The notes: generated by a model from the sequence alone, not told the origin. A stretch of DNA of 64,000 nt from Ligustrum vulgare (GCA_963555705.1 OY743183.1:48101466-48165465); one strand, 5' to 3'. Positions 44,430 to 57,038 are shown, counted from the stretch's first letter. Program-made: numbers and translations.

Positions 44430-46260
44430 TTTGATACCAATCTGACACGACCCGCCCCGAATCGCTCTAATGGACTCGAGACATGGTGTGCGCCAATGAT
44501 GGATGCCAGCTAAACGCCGGACCCACTATGAAGACTGACTGTGATTTACTACTAATCATATGCTAAATAATGAAAAGTCATTTTATATTAAAATAATGTG
44601 GGCCCAACTGATATAAAATGCTTAGTTTAATTGAAATGGTAACCTTGACATGTCATACTGGTGTGTCTCCAAAATCAACAGGCTCTTCAGGATTCCAGAA
44701 CTCAACTGTTACCTATTAAGAAAATGGTGGGAAAATAATGAATTGATAGCTCAGTTAGTGGAAAATTTCGAAAATAACTTTATTTTCCCATTTATATGAA
44801 TTTACTCAAAATTGAGTTCACAATGTAATCTCGTATATCATAGTCAATAAAAGAGAGAGAGACATACTCTTCATGCGAAAAAATATCATCATCTGTTTAC
44901 ACTGTCGTCACAAGCTGTAATCTAACATCATCCATAATATACTATCAACACAGTCTGTAATCTCTAGGTATGGCCATATCCTAACAAATCTCACCAAAAT
45001 GTACCCATTGAATATAATCTGTATACACTGCCTCTGTGGGCAAATATCAATAAATGGATCTCAAGACCTCAAATCATCTATTTTAGTACACGGTCAAGAC
45101 CCCTCAGTGCTCTATTGGCACGGCCAAGACCCTTCAGTGCACTTATACACGGTCAAGACCCCTCAGTGCACTAAAATAACCTATACAATTAGGGATACTT
45201 TTTGGTGGATTTCAATATCATATATCTCGTATTTCTTTCAACGGAAAATCTTTCGCAATCTCTTTAATTTCATAGATACCATATTCTGATAAAACTTCCA
45301 TGTAATCACGTAACTGGAAAAATAATTTACATAATCACATTTAATACAAATCATATAAATGATTTATCAATATTTGAAAATATTTAACATTTTCCACTCA
45401 CTAGTTCATGTACCGAACAAAGATCCATTTGATTGATAAGATATTCCAATCCCCTCGTTGGTGCCTGAAAAATGAGATGCTATTTCAAATAAATAAAAAA
45501 TAACTTGATTTCTCGTTAAAGTACTGAAATGAAAACCTCTCTTATTTTCCCCAATTAATATTACTAATAGGCCAACTGGTCAAATTATAAGAGTCTACAT
45601 TTCCAGTCAAAATCCATTTCTCTTGTAATTCTGTACACGTTAATTCCTATCTATTTTGTTTTAGTCCACTCTTTTATCTGTTCTTCAATCACTTACCCAT
45701 TCAAATAATCAAGTGGTGGCTTATACAAGCATATATGTCATTTAGAATCTATTTCCCTTCGTTTAACTAACTCCACTTCATGCCAAATCTGTATATAAAT
45801 ATACATGTCAAACACATCTCTAATTAACCCATTTCCTCACTAGAATTTCAATTCAAAATACTTGCTTGTGGTTCGCCCCTTTCATCTCAATTCATTTAAA
45901 CTCACAAATCACTAATTACAAGCTCAATATAACAATATCAATAGCAAATAATTTATTTACCTCAAGTACATGTCGTTATCTACTATCTATTGCTAAAACT
46001 AGATAAAAATTAAACTATTCATGAACCCTAGAAATTTATATAATTCTACTCACCTCACAAAATTAAAAATGAAGTGTAGAGAAAGAGAACACAAGCTTCA
46101 AAACCAGCTCCTTCCTTCCATCTTTCCCTTTCTTTTCTTTTACTTTCTTTTATTCTCGGTCTTTGGCTCTCTGTCGATTCCCAGACTTTTTTTTTTCCAT
46201 ATATATCAATTCTACCAAGAAAATAAGAAAGGAATCCCTTATCCTTTAATTTGTTGGATA
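44430..46260 (-). mobile_element. Truncated gypsy-type element end: PBS plus LTR
   Basis: On the minus strand the text reads GGGGCGGGTCGTGTCA, then GATTGGTATCAAAGC. The first is a common plant LTR 3' end and the second a tRNA-Met-type PBS one base from consensus. The LTR therefore starts at about 44453 on the plus strand (TGACACGACCCGCC) and extends right; I could not fix its other end, which may lie beyond 46260. Only about 150 bases of interior remain to the left. No coding region is present. Confidence 0.65.
45085..45175. repeat. Three-copy minisatellite in the gypsy LTR
   Basis: ACACGGTCAAGACCCCTCAG occurs twice and a close variant (CACGGCCAAGACCCTTCAG) once in about 90 bases, spaced about 30-35 bases apart. 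Confidence 0.85.
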
Positions 46261-46886
46261 AACATAGTATAATTGCAATTCAAGGACCCAAACTACCATA
46301 TAATATAAAACTAAGTCCATAACTTCCAATTATTGCAAACTAAACATTTAAATTTCTATCTCTTATCATCTCAACCCTCAAACTTTTATGATTTCAACTT
46401 AAGTCCCAATAAAATCATTTGTTCAACTTAAGTCCTTATTCCATTGACCAATTGAATATTTGACTAGAGAATTTCATTGATTGTTGACTAGAGCCAAAAA
46501 AAAAAAAGGGATTGCCACAATGATTGAATCGGATTGAAGATGATGAATGAAGATTGAATTAGTTTAACAGATCAGGCGAATCAGGTGAGTGGATCAGATT
46601 CTGATCTGGAATATTGAGGAGAAAGTTAAATACTTGTCTGCCTTCTAAAGCGCCGGTAGCTTGCTGTGTATGAATGAGAGAAGATGCAGCTATTTTTTGC
46701 GTCTAATAATGTTCTGGAATCTAGAATTCGAGGCCTCGGCACTGAGATTCTGAAAATGACGGTGAAGTCATGTTAGAATCTGAATGGTGATTTGGTGGAT
46801 TGCAATGAGTACAATCAAGTCAGGCTGCAGGAATCAACGGCGAGGCACACGAGGCGAGTTCTCGCTGACGCTCACAGGCGGATAAG

Positions 46887-47287
46887 ATGCAGTCAGAAGC
46901 GGACATGGAAGAATTCTTCGCCACTGAAATATCAACTCATCTGGTTGTTGAAGAAAGGGGTAAATTGGATGTCAAAGATGAAGAAAATGTGAGCTTCGAA
47001 GAACTGATGTCACAATGGAGCTTCGGTGAAGATAGGAAAGCAAATTGTGGTTCAAAACTTGGATCTCTGATTACTGACGTTTGTGTGGCTGCATTTCTGT
47101 GACTTTGCTGGTCCAAAAGTCTTGCAGAGCTGAAAAGCAAGAAAAATGATGAGACTAGCGAGCAGCAATCACTTGGGAAGAGAAAGCACTCGATGCTACA
47201 TCAACAAACTGGTGGTGAAATCCCAGTTGAAGGGCCTAAGCCTCTGGAAGAGATTATGAGGCAGAAAAGAGATGAAATAGCCTCTTG
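46887..47287 (+). pseudogene. Unidentified host-gene fragment, interrupted by a stop (copy 2)
   Basis: As at 627-1030, with a few substitutions (MQSEADMEEFFATEIS), the same TGA at 47100-47102, and an additional TGA where the exon-like end becomes GCCTCTTGAG. The donor-like GTAACT is kept. Copia D inserted ten or so bases downstream, probably in what was intron. Confidence 0.45.
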
Positions 47288-47297
47288 AGGTAACTAT

Positions 47298-47830
47298 TGT
47301 TAGAATAAATTCAGAGAAACAAAATAAATGAATCAAACCAAAGGCCCCTGTTTACACGGTTTCCTTAAATCGAATTCGCCGCCTCACCGGGGTGCACGAG
47401 GTGTAGATCGGTGTTCAATTCCCAGGATACAATCGGTTGTCGGCTAGCGTTGCACTACGTTAACCGCCTATCGAACTAGGTGTGTTTAACTCTCAAAGAA
47501 ATTTAACAAATGAAGAAAGGAAAGGAGAGGAAGCAACTAGAAATGGAAGAGAGGAGAGAAAACTGAATTTTCTATTTTTTTTTTTCCTTCACTGCCTGTG
47601 GTTTTCTTCTAGCCGAGAATGGGTACTTTATATAGGTTAAAATCATTAGCAGTTTTATATCCATTCAATTGTGAAACTGCTGAAATTTTAAATTCTAAAA
47701 ATTGAAGCATAATTCCCATTCAACACAAAATGAAACTGAAGGCAGGTTATTAAATCTGATGGCTGGAGAAATAATTTGCATTCAACCTACAGAAATAAAT
47801 TTGCATTCAACCAAAATTAATAATTTTCCA
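47298..47830 (-). repeat. Copia D left (3') LTR
   Basis: 533 bp. The polypurine tract (minus GAGGGAT) adjoins at 47831-47840. A TATA-like box lies near 47623-47634 (minus). Confidence 0.9.
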
Positions 47831-48364
47831 ACAATCCCTCACATGAATGATAATTTTCCAAAGTTGAAGACTCGGGAGGGAAAGAGAGAGAGAGAGAGAG
47901 AGAGTAAAACGAATCAATCTTGCATAGGATAGGTAGAATTTAGCTTTGAACCTTCCCTTGTGAAAATATATCGGGTATTACTAGCAAGTCAGTGGATCAG
48001 ATGCCTTGAACTGTTTCGCCATTTGTGTAAACCAAGACAATAGACCTCACACAGGATCATTCTAGACACAGCATAGTTCTCAACGTTGTGTTCGTTTTGT
48101 CCATGAACACGTCGCATGGTTCTGCAAGTGTTTGTTCAAGGATGTAGCCTTCCCAATCCTTATAGAAGCGGCCTCACTTCACACTCACATAGGTGACCTC
48201 TTAATTTAGCGCTTCACAACAATGCTTAAGAGTTATTAAAAGCATAGCTTAACCTTAATCACTGTGAGCACCATAGGAACGAGCACAAGGAGAACCTTCT
48301 CAGTGATTTAAACAGGTATACATGGTTTAGTTGTCCCTTTGAACCTAGATCCTGGGATCTCCAT
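47831..48364 (-). other. Copia D 3' untranslated region
   Basis: Between the polypurine tract and the end of pol. It holds a (GA)n run at about 47882-47903. The left half is shared with copy 1 (1569-1829). No reading frame is supported. Confidence 0.7.
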
Positions 48365-49900
48365 TCATCTAGGTTGGGTTTCCACCGTGACACCTTTCAA
48401 CATCATAGGCTGCAAGCCCATTCCCCTTGATGCTTTGACAACTAGTTCTCGAGTTAACCCTTTGGTTAGCAGATCCGCAATATTATCCTTTGACTTCACA
48501 TAGTCCAGAGTGATAATACCTTGTGAGAGTAGTTGTCGAATGGTATTATGTCGTCTTCGAATATGTCGAGACTTACCATTATACATATTGCTCTGTGCCC
48601 TGCCAATTGCTGATTGATTATCGCAATAAATGCAATTTACAGGCACAGGCTTTGACCATCTTGTAATATCCTCAACAAACTGCCGAAGCCACTCTGCTTC
48701 CTCAGCTGCTTTATCCAACGCGATAAATTCTAATTCCATTGTAGATCTTGCGATACAAGTTTGTTTGGACGATTTCCGAGAGACAGCTGCACCACCAAGA
48801 GTGAAGACATATCCACTAGTAGACTTGGAGTCAGACATATCTGATATCCAATTTGCATCAGCATACCCTTCGATTACAACTGGGTATCCAGAATAATGTA
48901 GTCCAAAATCACGAGTGTACCTCAAATAATATAACACCCTAAAAATGGCTTTCCAGTTGATAGCACCTGGGTTACTCGTGTAGCGATTCAATCTGCTAAC
49001 TAAGTATGCTATGTCCGGTCTCGTACAAGTCATTAAATACATTAAACTCCCTATTATCCGAGAATATTCTAACTGTGACACGCCGTCACCAGTATTCTTG
49101 GATAAATGGAGACTCAAATCCACTGGAGTCCTGGCCACAGTGGTATCTGATTTGTTGAACTTGTCTAGTATCTTATCAATATAATGAGATTGAGATAACA
49201 CAAGTCCATTCGGAGTTGGAGTAATTTTTACTCCGAACATGACATCCGCGAGACCCATATCTTTCTTGTCAAACTTTGAGTTTAACATATTCTTAGTGGC
49301 TTTGATAATCTTATCAGAGCTACCGACAATGAGCATGTCATCGACATACATACACAATATGAAATATCCATCATCAGTGTCCTTAACATATACACACTTG
49401 TCGCACTCGTTAATTCTAAAGCCACTAGAAAGCATAGCATTATCAAACTTCTCATACCATTGCTTCGGCGCTTGCTTTAAACCATAAAGTGATTTAACCA
49501 GTCTACAGACTTTCCTTTCTTGACCTGGAGCCGAAAACCCCTCTGGTTGCTCCATGTAGATTTCTTCATTCAAATCTCCATTTAGGAAAGCTGTTTTTAC
49601 ATCCATCTGATGTATTTCCAGATTTCGTAAGGCTGCAATAGCAATTATCATCCGGATAGAAGTTATTCTCGACACAGGAGAATAAGTATTAAAGTAATCT
49701 AAGCCTTATTTTTGCTTATAACCTTTGATTACTAGCCGAGCTTTATATTTATCAACGGATCCATCCGCTTTCATCTTCTTCTTGAAGATCCACTTGTAGC
49801 CCAAAGGCTTACAGCCCGGAGGAAGATCTACTAATTCCCAGGTATGATTCTGTATGATAGAATCAATTTCACTCTTGATGGCTTCTTTCCACAGATCCAC
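48365..49900 (-). pseudogene. Copia D reverse transcriptase and RNase H
   Basis: The frame from [20 protein letters not shown] includes [20 protein letters not shown], catalytic [30 protein letters not shown], and the RNase H parts [40 protein letters not shown] and [13 protein letters not shown]. It ends [17 protein letters not shown]. Just upstream, TAA at 49706-49708 separates it from KYKARLVIKGYKQK, the start of RT. The same TAA is in fragment E at 56060-56062. Apart from that stop the 436-codon frame is intact. Confidence 0.9.
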
Positions 49901-50000
49901 TTGTAGCCCAAAGGCTTACAGCCCGGAGGAAGATCTACTAATTCCCAGGTATGATTCTGTATGATAGAATCAATTTCACTCTTGATGGCTTCTTTCCACA
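49787..50000. repeat. 107-bp tandem duplication inside copia D pol
   Basis: Units 49787-49893 and 49894-50000 are identical as far as I can compare, joined at GATC/GATG. 107 is not a multiple of three, so it shifts the pol frame. Fragment E has a single unit at the matching place (56140-56245). Confidence 0.9.
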
Positions 50001-51590
50001 GATGACCATCGGGAGAAGATATAGCTTCTTTATATCTTTGCGGATCATTCTCCATCGAATATGTGAGAAAATCAGGGCCAAACGGCTTAGAAGTTTTGGT
50101 CCTTTTACTTCGTCTAGGCTCATCCTCACCTTCTTCAACTAGATCTTTACTGCTTCCAGAAGCAGAAGATTCCATAGTCCGTTTAATAGGAGTTAACTGT
50201 TTATGAGATTTACAAGGAAATATATTCTCAAAGAATTGTGCATTCCTAGACTCCATGATTATGTTCGGATCAATATCAAGTACATTCGAATAATGCACAA
50301 GAAACCTATATGCACTATTATTTTGTGCATAACCAATGAACACGCAGTCAATTGTCTTAGGTCCAATCTTGACCTTCTTAGGAGGAGGCACTGCGACCTT
50401 CGTAAGACACCCCCACATTCGTAAGTATTTATACGAAGGTGTTCGACCTGTCCAAAGTTCATACGGAGTCTTATCCATATTCTTTCTTAACACTTTATTC
50501 AAAATGTAATTCGCAGAAAGAATAGCTTCTCCCCACATGTTCTGTGGTAATCCAGAACTAATCAACATAGCATTCATCATTTCTTTCAACGTTCGATTCT
50601 TACGCTCAGCGATTCCGTTCTGCTGAGGTGAATAAGGTGCAGTGGTTTGGTGAATTATTCCATGTTTAGCACAAAATCCACCAAATGGTGATTCATATTC
50701 ACCACCACGATCACTTCGCAACACCTTTATTTTCTTGCTAAGTTGATTTTCAACTTCATTCTTATAAAGGATGAATTTTTCGATAGCTTCATCTTTACTT
50801 TTAAGCAAGTACACATAACAATATCTCGTGTTATCGTCAACAAAAGTAATAAAATACTTGTTACCGCCTCTTGTTTGGACAAATTTCAAGTCACACACAT
50901 CATTATGGACTAGTCCCAACTGCTCGGTATTTCTTTCAATACTATGAAACGAAGACCTTGTAAGTTTTGCCTCAACGCGGGTTTCACATTTGTGATTCGA
51001 ATCAATTTGAAACCTAGGCAAGTAGTTTAGCTTGCTTAGCCTACGTATTGCATTATAATTTATGTGACCTAATCTACCATGCCACAGATTAGGAGACTCA
51101 AGCAAGTAAACAGAAGGAGTTTTCTCATTATTCATAACAGTTGGGGTTACATCAATTACATTTAATTTAAATAGGTCATCAGTCATATAGCCTTTCCCAA
51201 CATAAACTCCTATCTTGGTAATCACCAGCTTGTCCGCCTCAATGACCATGCAGAAACCATTCTTGCTCAGAAGAGACCCAGAAACCAGATTCTTGCGAAT
51301 CTCTGGCACATACAGTACATTGGTCAGAGTAAGCTCTATACCAGAGGTCATCTTCAGGATCACCTTGCCTTTACCCAGCACTCCAGATGTTGCGGAGTTT
51401 CCCATGAACAATTTTTCACCATTTGTAACTGGTGCAAAAGTAGTGAACATGCTCCTGTTGGAGCAGACATGGCAAGTGGCCCTAGTGTCCAGCCACCACT
51501 ACTTTGGGTTAGATCCCACCAAGTTAACCTCACTAATCACCGCAGTAAGGTTAAGGTCTGACATGTCATCTGAGAGATGATCTCTCTAAT
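49831..51590 (-). pseudogene. Copia D protease and integrase
   Basis: The upstream end has WWLDTRATCHVC, where copia proteases have a DTGA motif, so the active-site Gly is Arg. A TAG separates it from gag (about 51588). Integrase follows: LWHGRLGHINYNAIRRL, a zinc-finger end CETRVEAK where the second Cys is Arg, catalytic Asp in VHNDVCDLK, Asp in RSDRGGEYES and Glu in NGIAERKNRTL, then WGCLTKVAVPPPKKVKIG. It ends in the frameshift caused by the tandem duplication. Integrase core residues are intact. Confidence 0.9.
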
Positions 51591-52740
51591 TTCCAACCAT
51601 ATTAGCTTGAGGACGCTGCTTGTTATCCCTCCGAGGCTGGCGGCAGTCTGCTGATCGGTGCCCAATTTTATCACAATTGAAGCACTTTCCATTAAACTGG
51701 AACTTGGCCTTCTTTCCTACCCCACCGGTAGGCTTCAACTGAGACCCTTTTGTGGCCTGGTTTTTATCATTTCGATTCCCATTACCCTGCTTGGGTTTAA
51801 AAGATTGACCTTTCTTGGTACCAGAACTATGTCCGTGTTCTAATACATTAGCCTTCTCAGAGTAAGAATTCTCCGATTTACGTTCAGCCAATTTGTTATC
51901 CTCCTCAATCCGCAGCTTGATAATTAAATCTTCGAAAGACATCTCTTTCCGCTTATGCTGCAAATAGCTTTTGAAAGCCTTCCACTGAGGAGGTAGCTTG
52001 TGAATAGTAGTAGCCACTTGTAGGGATTCTGACATAGTCAAACCCTCAGCATGCATTTCCTGCAAAAGCACTTGATACTCTTGCACTTGGCTCACCAGTG
52101 AACGAGAATCCACCATTTTGAAGTCCATACACCGACTGGCTAAGAATTTCTTAGACCCAGCGTCCTCGATTTTGTACTTAGTTTCTAAGGACTCCCAAAG
52201 CTCCTTAGCAGATTTCTTTACCACATACACGTGATACAGAGAATTCTGTAGGCCATCCAGGACATAGTTGCGGCACAGAAAATCGGCACTTTTCCATGCA
52301 TCCCAAGCAGCACGCCTATGCAAATCAGTGTCATTTTCAGTCACAACAGGGGCATCCTCGGTGAGGAAACGTGCAAGGCCCAAGGTTGTAAGATAAAAAA
52401 TCATCTTATTTTGCCATGTCTTAAAATCAGTCCCCGCAAACTTGTCCGGTCAAATCGCATGATTCACAGGAAATGGAGCCAGAAACGATGGCAAAGGTAC
52501 CGAGGCCGCAGCCCTAGGTACTGGCAAAGGTATTGTGCCAAATTGAATTGCCGAGGTCGCAGCCGTAGGCAAAGTGGGGTTTACTCCAACATGAGGAATA
52601 CCACCACCAAGTGTCCCATCAACGGGAGAAACGCCAGTCAAGGTCTCAACAGGGTTAACCACAGTCATTGTAGGATTTGGTACACCGGTACCAACAGTGT
52701 TGCTTCCATTGTTCACATCGTCATTTCCATGAGACGCCAT
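51586..52740 (-). pseudogene. Copia D gag
   Basis: Start MASHGNDDVNNGSNTVG at 52740, a Val/Pro/Thr-rich N-terminus, then TGA near 52448 after FPVNHAI. The UBN2-type gag core follows in the same or adjoining frame: [74 protein letters not shown]. The zinc knuckle [14 protein letters not shown] is intact. The frame ends RPQANMVGN and stop. Confidence 0.9.
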
Positions 52741-53597
52741 TTAACCTTAAAACCAGCAACAAATAATTTAGAATAATTATAAATTTTATAAATTGTAAAT
52801 AGATTTGAAATCTATTTATCCGTTTAAGACAAAATTAAAACTACGGAAATATAAGAACATATTATATTGTCAAATTGTTAACAACTAAACAGTCATTAAC
52901 ATGAATTAAAGAAATTATTAACTATAATCATGAGAAATCAAGCAATCATGAATTAATTATTATAGAACAATAAATTTTTATGCAATCATTAGAGTGATTT
53001 GTGAAACCATGCAACCAATTTCACGCAGAGACAAAATGCAGAGGAATCATTAAGAATCAAAAAAAATTCATGCAAGGACCTTATTAAACCATGCAAAGTC
53101 TACTGCAACCTTCTTGTAAACAGTTACTCACGGACATATAAAACCACACAACAAAACCAAAAAAAAAAACTGTAAACCAAATTTTATTTTATTTATTTAT
53201 TATTTTTTTTTCTCACGATCAGTTTGCCGCAAGAAATATATTTTAAACTTACTGCAACTTTATCATAAGAAGTAATAGAAACCCAGAAACTTTTGGGAGA
53301 AACTGACCAGAACTGAAAAATGATGGAAAACTAAAACCAAGCAAACGTGTAGAACCAGACGCCAGGAAAATTGACGGGTTTCTTTTTTTTTTTTTCAAAT
53401 AAGAGTATCAATAAACTCTAATGAAATTAAAACGTTGTGCATTTTGTATGTCAACACAGATAGATTATTAAACTGCGTGTAAACTGGTAAAAATCAGAAA
53501 CTAGAAAAATTAAACAGAAACTTGAAACCCAGTAAACATAAACTGGTACAAATGAATCTCTAAATTTCAAGGACCGGGGAGGAATTCGATTTAAGTT
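52741..53597 (-). other. Copia D leader and primer-binding region
   Basis: 857 bp between the 5' LTR and gag, AT-rich with homopolymer runs. The bases directly after the LTR on the minus strand read AACTTAAATCGAATTCC, not the usual tRNA-iMet PBS. That stretch is the reverse complement of a segment in the LTR near 53664-53690. Confidence 0.6.
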
Positions 53598-54135
53598 TGT
53601 TAGAAGAAATTCAGAGAAACAAAATAAATGAATCAAACCGAAGGCCCGTGTTTACACGGTTTCCTTAAATCAAATTCGCCGCCTCACCGGGGTGCACGAG
53701 GTTTAGATCGGTGTTCAATTCCCAGGATACAATCGGTTGTCGGCTAGCGTTGCACTACGTTAACCGCCTATCAAACTAGCTGTGTTTAACTCTCAAAGAA
53801 ATTTAACAAATGAAGAAAGGAAAGGAGAGGAAGCAACTAGAAATGGAAGAGAGGAGAGAAAACTGAATTTTCTGTTTTTTTTTTTTTTTTCCTTCACTGC
53901 CTGTGGTTTTCTTCCAGCCGAGAATGGGTACTTTATATAGGTTAAAATCATCAGCATTTTTATATCCATTCAATTGTGAAACTGCTGAAATTTTAAATTC
54001 TGAAAACTGAAGCATAATTCCCATTCAACACAAAATGAAACTAAAGGCAGGTTATTAAATCTGATGGATGGAGAAATAATTTGCATTCAACCTATAGAAA
54101 TAAATTTGCATTCAACCAAATTTAATAATTTTCCA
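53598..54135 (-). repeat. Copia D right (5') LTR
   Basis: 538 bp, TGTTAG...TTTTCCA, followed by ACTAC. A TATA-like CTATATAAAG (minus) near 53927-53938 marks the likely promoter. It has a longer T run near 53875-53890 than the other copies. Confidence 0.9.
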
Positions 54136-55154
54136 ACTACTGTAAAGACAATAATCAAAAGGAATAAAGATCACGAAAAATGACAAAGGCGAAGTGGCCG
54201 GAGATTCGAAGAAGACAACCGGCTGTAAATTTCGTTTTTAGGTCTGGAAAAATCCAGAATTCCTTTTACAAAACAGACCTCATAGTTGAGCTCAGGAGGT
54301 TGAGAAGAATTTTTTCGTGTGTTTCATAATTTTCCCGATGATTGACCCGCACTGGAGATGGAGGCGGCAGCTGGGGGTGGACGATGTCGGTGGTGTTGTT
54401 CTACAGATAGTGGAACAGAAGGTGATAGATGAACTATTCATCTAAAATTTTTGAAAATTGACAGGGGATAGAAGGGAAGTAAAAGAAGAAAATATGTTAT
54501 TCACTGTAATTACAGGAAAATGTTTGATTTTCATTAATTTGATAACAATCAATTTCACTGTAGTTTTTGTTTAAACATCATTCTCTATGTCTCATGTTTC
54601 AGCATGCATACTTAAGAGTTCTTTACAACTTACAAGCTCTAAACTATGACATGGGCTTACTTTGAATTTTTCTTTCTTTTTTATTTTCCTCCTAGAATTT
54701 TTAGTATTGGCTCGTCCGACTGGTGTGTTCATTGCTGATGGATGAGGATGTTACAGTTGAAATTCAGGCATTTTTTTCTTTCGAATTGTTCCAGCAGTTT
54801 CCTTTTTTGAGAATGTGATTGTCATTGATAATATATATGAGGTACATGCAGCTTCGGCCAGTGGCTGACTTCACTTCTATCTCTATGACAAGTACCTTAA
54901 TGGATTGGAAATGTATTATCGATAGTTGCAACATCATTTCACAATCAATTTTTATTATATGGGAAACGACTGTAGTTATGCATTCCTTCCTTTTATCAGC
55001 TCTGACACTGTGTTTGATTTTTGACTAATTATTATTTATTTATATAGTGAATTACGTCTAAGTATAATTGGTGATAGTTACTAATTTTTTTAGTACAAGT
55101 TGTGCTGAAAGATCTCTTTCAATCTGGTAATGACCTTTGCAAATTCTGCATATG
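54136..55154. other. Host DNA upstream of the reticulon pseudogene
   Basis: Flanking DNA between copia D and fragment E. 54330-54420 is G-rich (GGAGGCGGCAGCTGGGGGTG). Short open stretches occur on the plus strand near 54730 and 55085-55150 ([16 protein letters not shown]) that could be decayed exons, but I cannot identify them. Confidence 0.4.
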
Positions 55155-56982
55155 GTGAAGACATATCCACTAGTAGACTTGGAGTCAGACATATCTGATA
55201 TCCAATTTGCATCAGCATACCCTTCGATTACAGCTGGGTATCCAGAATAATGTAGTCCAAAATCACGAGTGTACCTCAAATAATATAACACCCTGAAAAT
55301 GGCTTTCCAGTTGATAGCACCTGGGTTACTCGTGTAGCGACTCAATCTGCTAACTGAGTATGCTATGTCCGGTCTCGTACAAGTCATTAAATACATTAAA
55401 CTCCCTATTATTCCAGAATATTCTAACTGTGACACGCCGTCACCAGTATTCTTGGATAAATGGAGACTCAAATCCACTGGAGTCCTGGCCACAGTGGTAT
55501 CTGATTTGTTCAACTTGTCTAGTATCTTATCAATATAATGAGATTGAGATAACACAAGTCCATTCGGAGTTGGAGTAATTTTTACTCCGAAAATGACGTC
55601 CGCAAGACCCATATCTTTCTTGTCAAACTTTGAGTTTAACATATTCTTAGTGGCTTTGATAATCTTATCAGAGCTACCGACAATGAGCATGTCATCGACA
55701 TACAGACACAATATGAAATATCCATCATAAGTGTCCTTAACATATACACACTTGTCGCACTCGTTAATTCTAAAGCCACTAGAAAGCATAGCATTATCAA
55801 ACTTCTCATACCATTGCTTCGGCGCTTGCTTTAAACCATAAAGTGATTTAACCAGTCTACAGACTTTCCTTTCTTGACCTGGAGCCGAAAACCCCTCTGG
55901 TTGCTCCATGTAGATTTCTTCATTCAAATCTCCATTTAGGAAAGCTGTTTTTACATCCATCTGATGTATTTCCAGATTTCGTAAGGCTGCAATAGCAATT
56001 ATCATCCGGATAGAAGTTATTCTCGACACAGGAGAATAAGTATTAAAGTAATCTAAGCCTTATTTTTGCTTATAACCTTTGATTACTAGCCGAGCTTTAT
56101 ATTTATCAACGGATCCATCCGCTTTCATCTTCTTCTTGAAGATCCACTTGTAGCCCAAAGGCTTACAGCCCGGAGGAAGATCTACTAATTCCCGGGTATG
56201 ATTCTGTATGATAGAATCAATTTCACTCTTGATGGCTTATTTCCACAGATGACCATCGGGAGAAGATATAGCTTCTTTATATCTTTGCGGATCATTCTCC
56301 ATCGAATATGTGAGAAAATCAGGGCCAAACGTCTTAGAAGTTTTGGTCCTTTTACTTCGTCTAGGCTCATCCTCACCTTCTTCAACTGGATCTTTACTGC
56401 TTCCAGAAGCAGAAGATTCCATAGTCCGTTTAATAGGAGTTAACTGTTTAGGAGATTTACAAGGAAATATATTCTCAAAGAATTGTGCATTCCTAGACTC
56501 CATGATCATGTTCGGATCAATATCAAGTACATTCGAATAATGCACAAGAAACCTATATGCACTATTATTTTGTGCATAACCAATGAACACGCAGTCAATT
56601 GTCTTAGGTCCAATCTTGACCTTCTTAGGAGGAGGCACTGCGACCTTCGCAAGACACCCCCACATTCGTAAGTATTTATACGAAGTTGTTCGACCTGTCC
56701 AAAGTTCATACGGAGTCTTATCCATATTCTTTCTTAACACTTTATTCAAAATGTAATTCGCAGAAAGAATAGCTTCTCCCCACATGTTCTGTGGTAATCC
56801 AGAACTAATCAACATATCATTCATCATTTCTTTCAATGTTTGATTCTTACGCTCAGCGATTCCGTTCTGCTGAGGTGAATAAGGTGCAGTGGTTTGGTGA
56901 ATTATTCCATGTTTAGCACAAAATCCACCAAATGGTGATTCATATTCACCACCACGATCACTTCGCAACACCTTTATTTTCT
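55155..56982 (-). mobile_element. Fragment E: LTR-less piece of copia D-type pol
   Basis: 1,828 bp matching 48801-50735 of copia D without net length change once D's extra 107-bp unit is subtracted. It begins inside RNase H and ends inside integrase, with no LTR, poly(A) or TSD. Its RT frame (from SRITSIRMI to GYVFT) is open, the TAA at 56060-56062 is shared with D, and the integrase part carries RSDRGGEYES and NGIAERKNQTL. It splits the reticulon pseudogene region. Confidence 0.9.
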
Positions 56983-57038
56983 ACGTGTATTTGATTCCCA
57001 GAGTATCTTGATTCTGATTACCTCTGGTAATTTTCAGT

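Larger units (their letters stand above)
46261..48092. repeat. Direct segmental duplication, copy 2
   Basis: Pairs with 1-1829 base for base with about 2% differences. It includes the same host fragment, the same copia LTR at the same site and the copia 3' interior. Beyond 48092 it continues into the rest of copia D, which copy 1 lacks. Confidence 0.9.
47298..54135 (-). mobile_element. Copia element D
   Basis: 6,838 bp. LTRs are 47298-47830 (533 bp) and 53598-54135 (538 bp), TGTTAG...TTTTCCA on the plus strand, with flanks ACTAT and ACTAC that look like a TSD with one change. The LTRs differ at roughly 16 places (about 3%). The interior codes on the minus strand for gag, protease, integrase, RT and RNase H in normal copia order, but with several stops, an altered protease active site and a 107-bp tandem duplication. 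All domains are present, so it is a recently dead full-length element. Confidence 0.9.
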
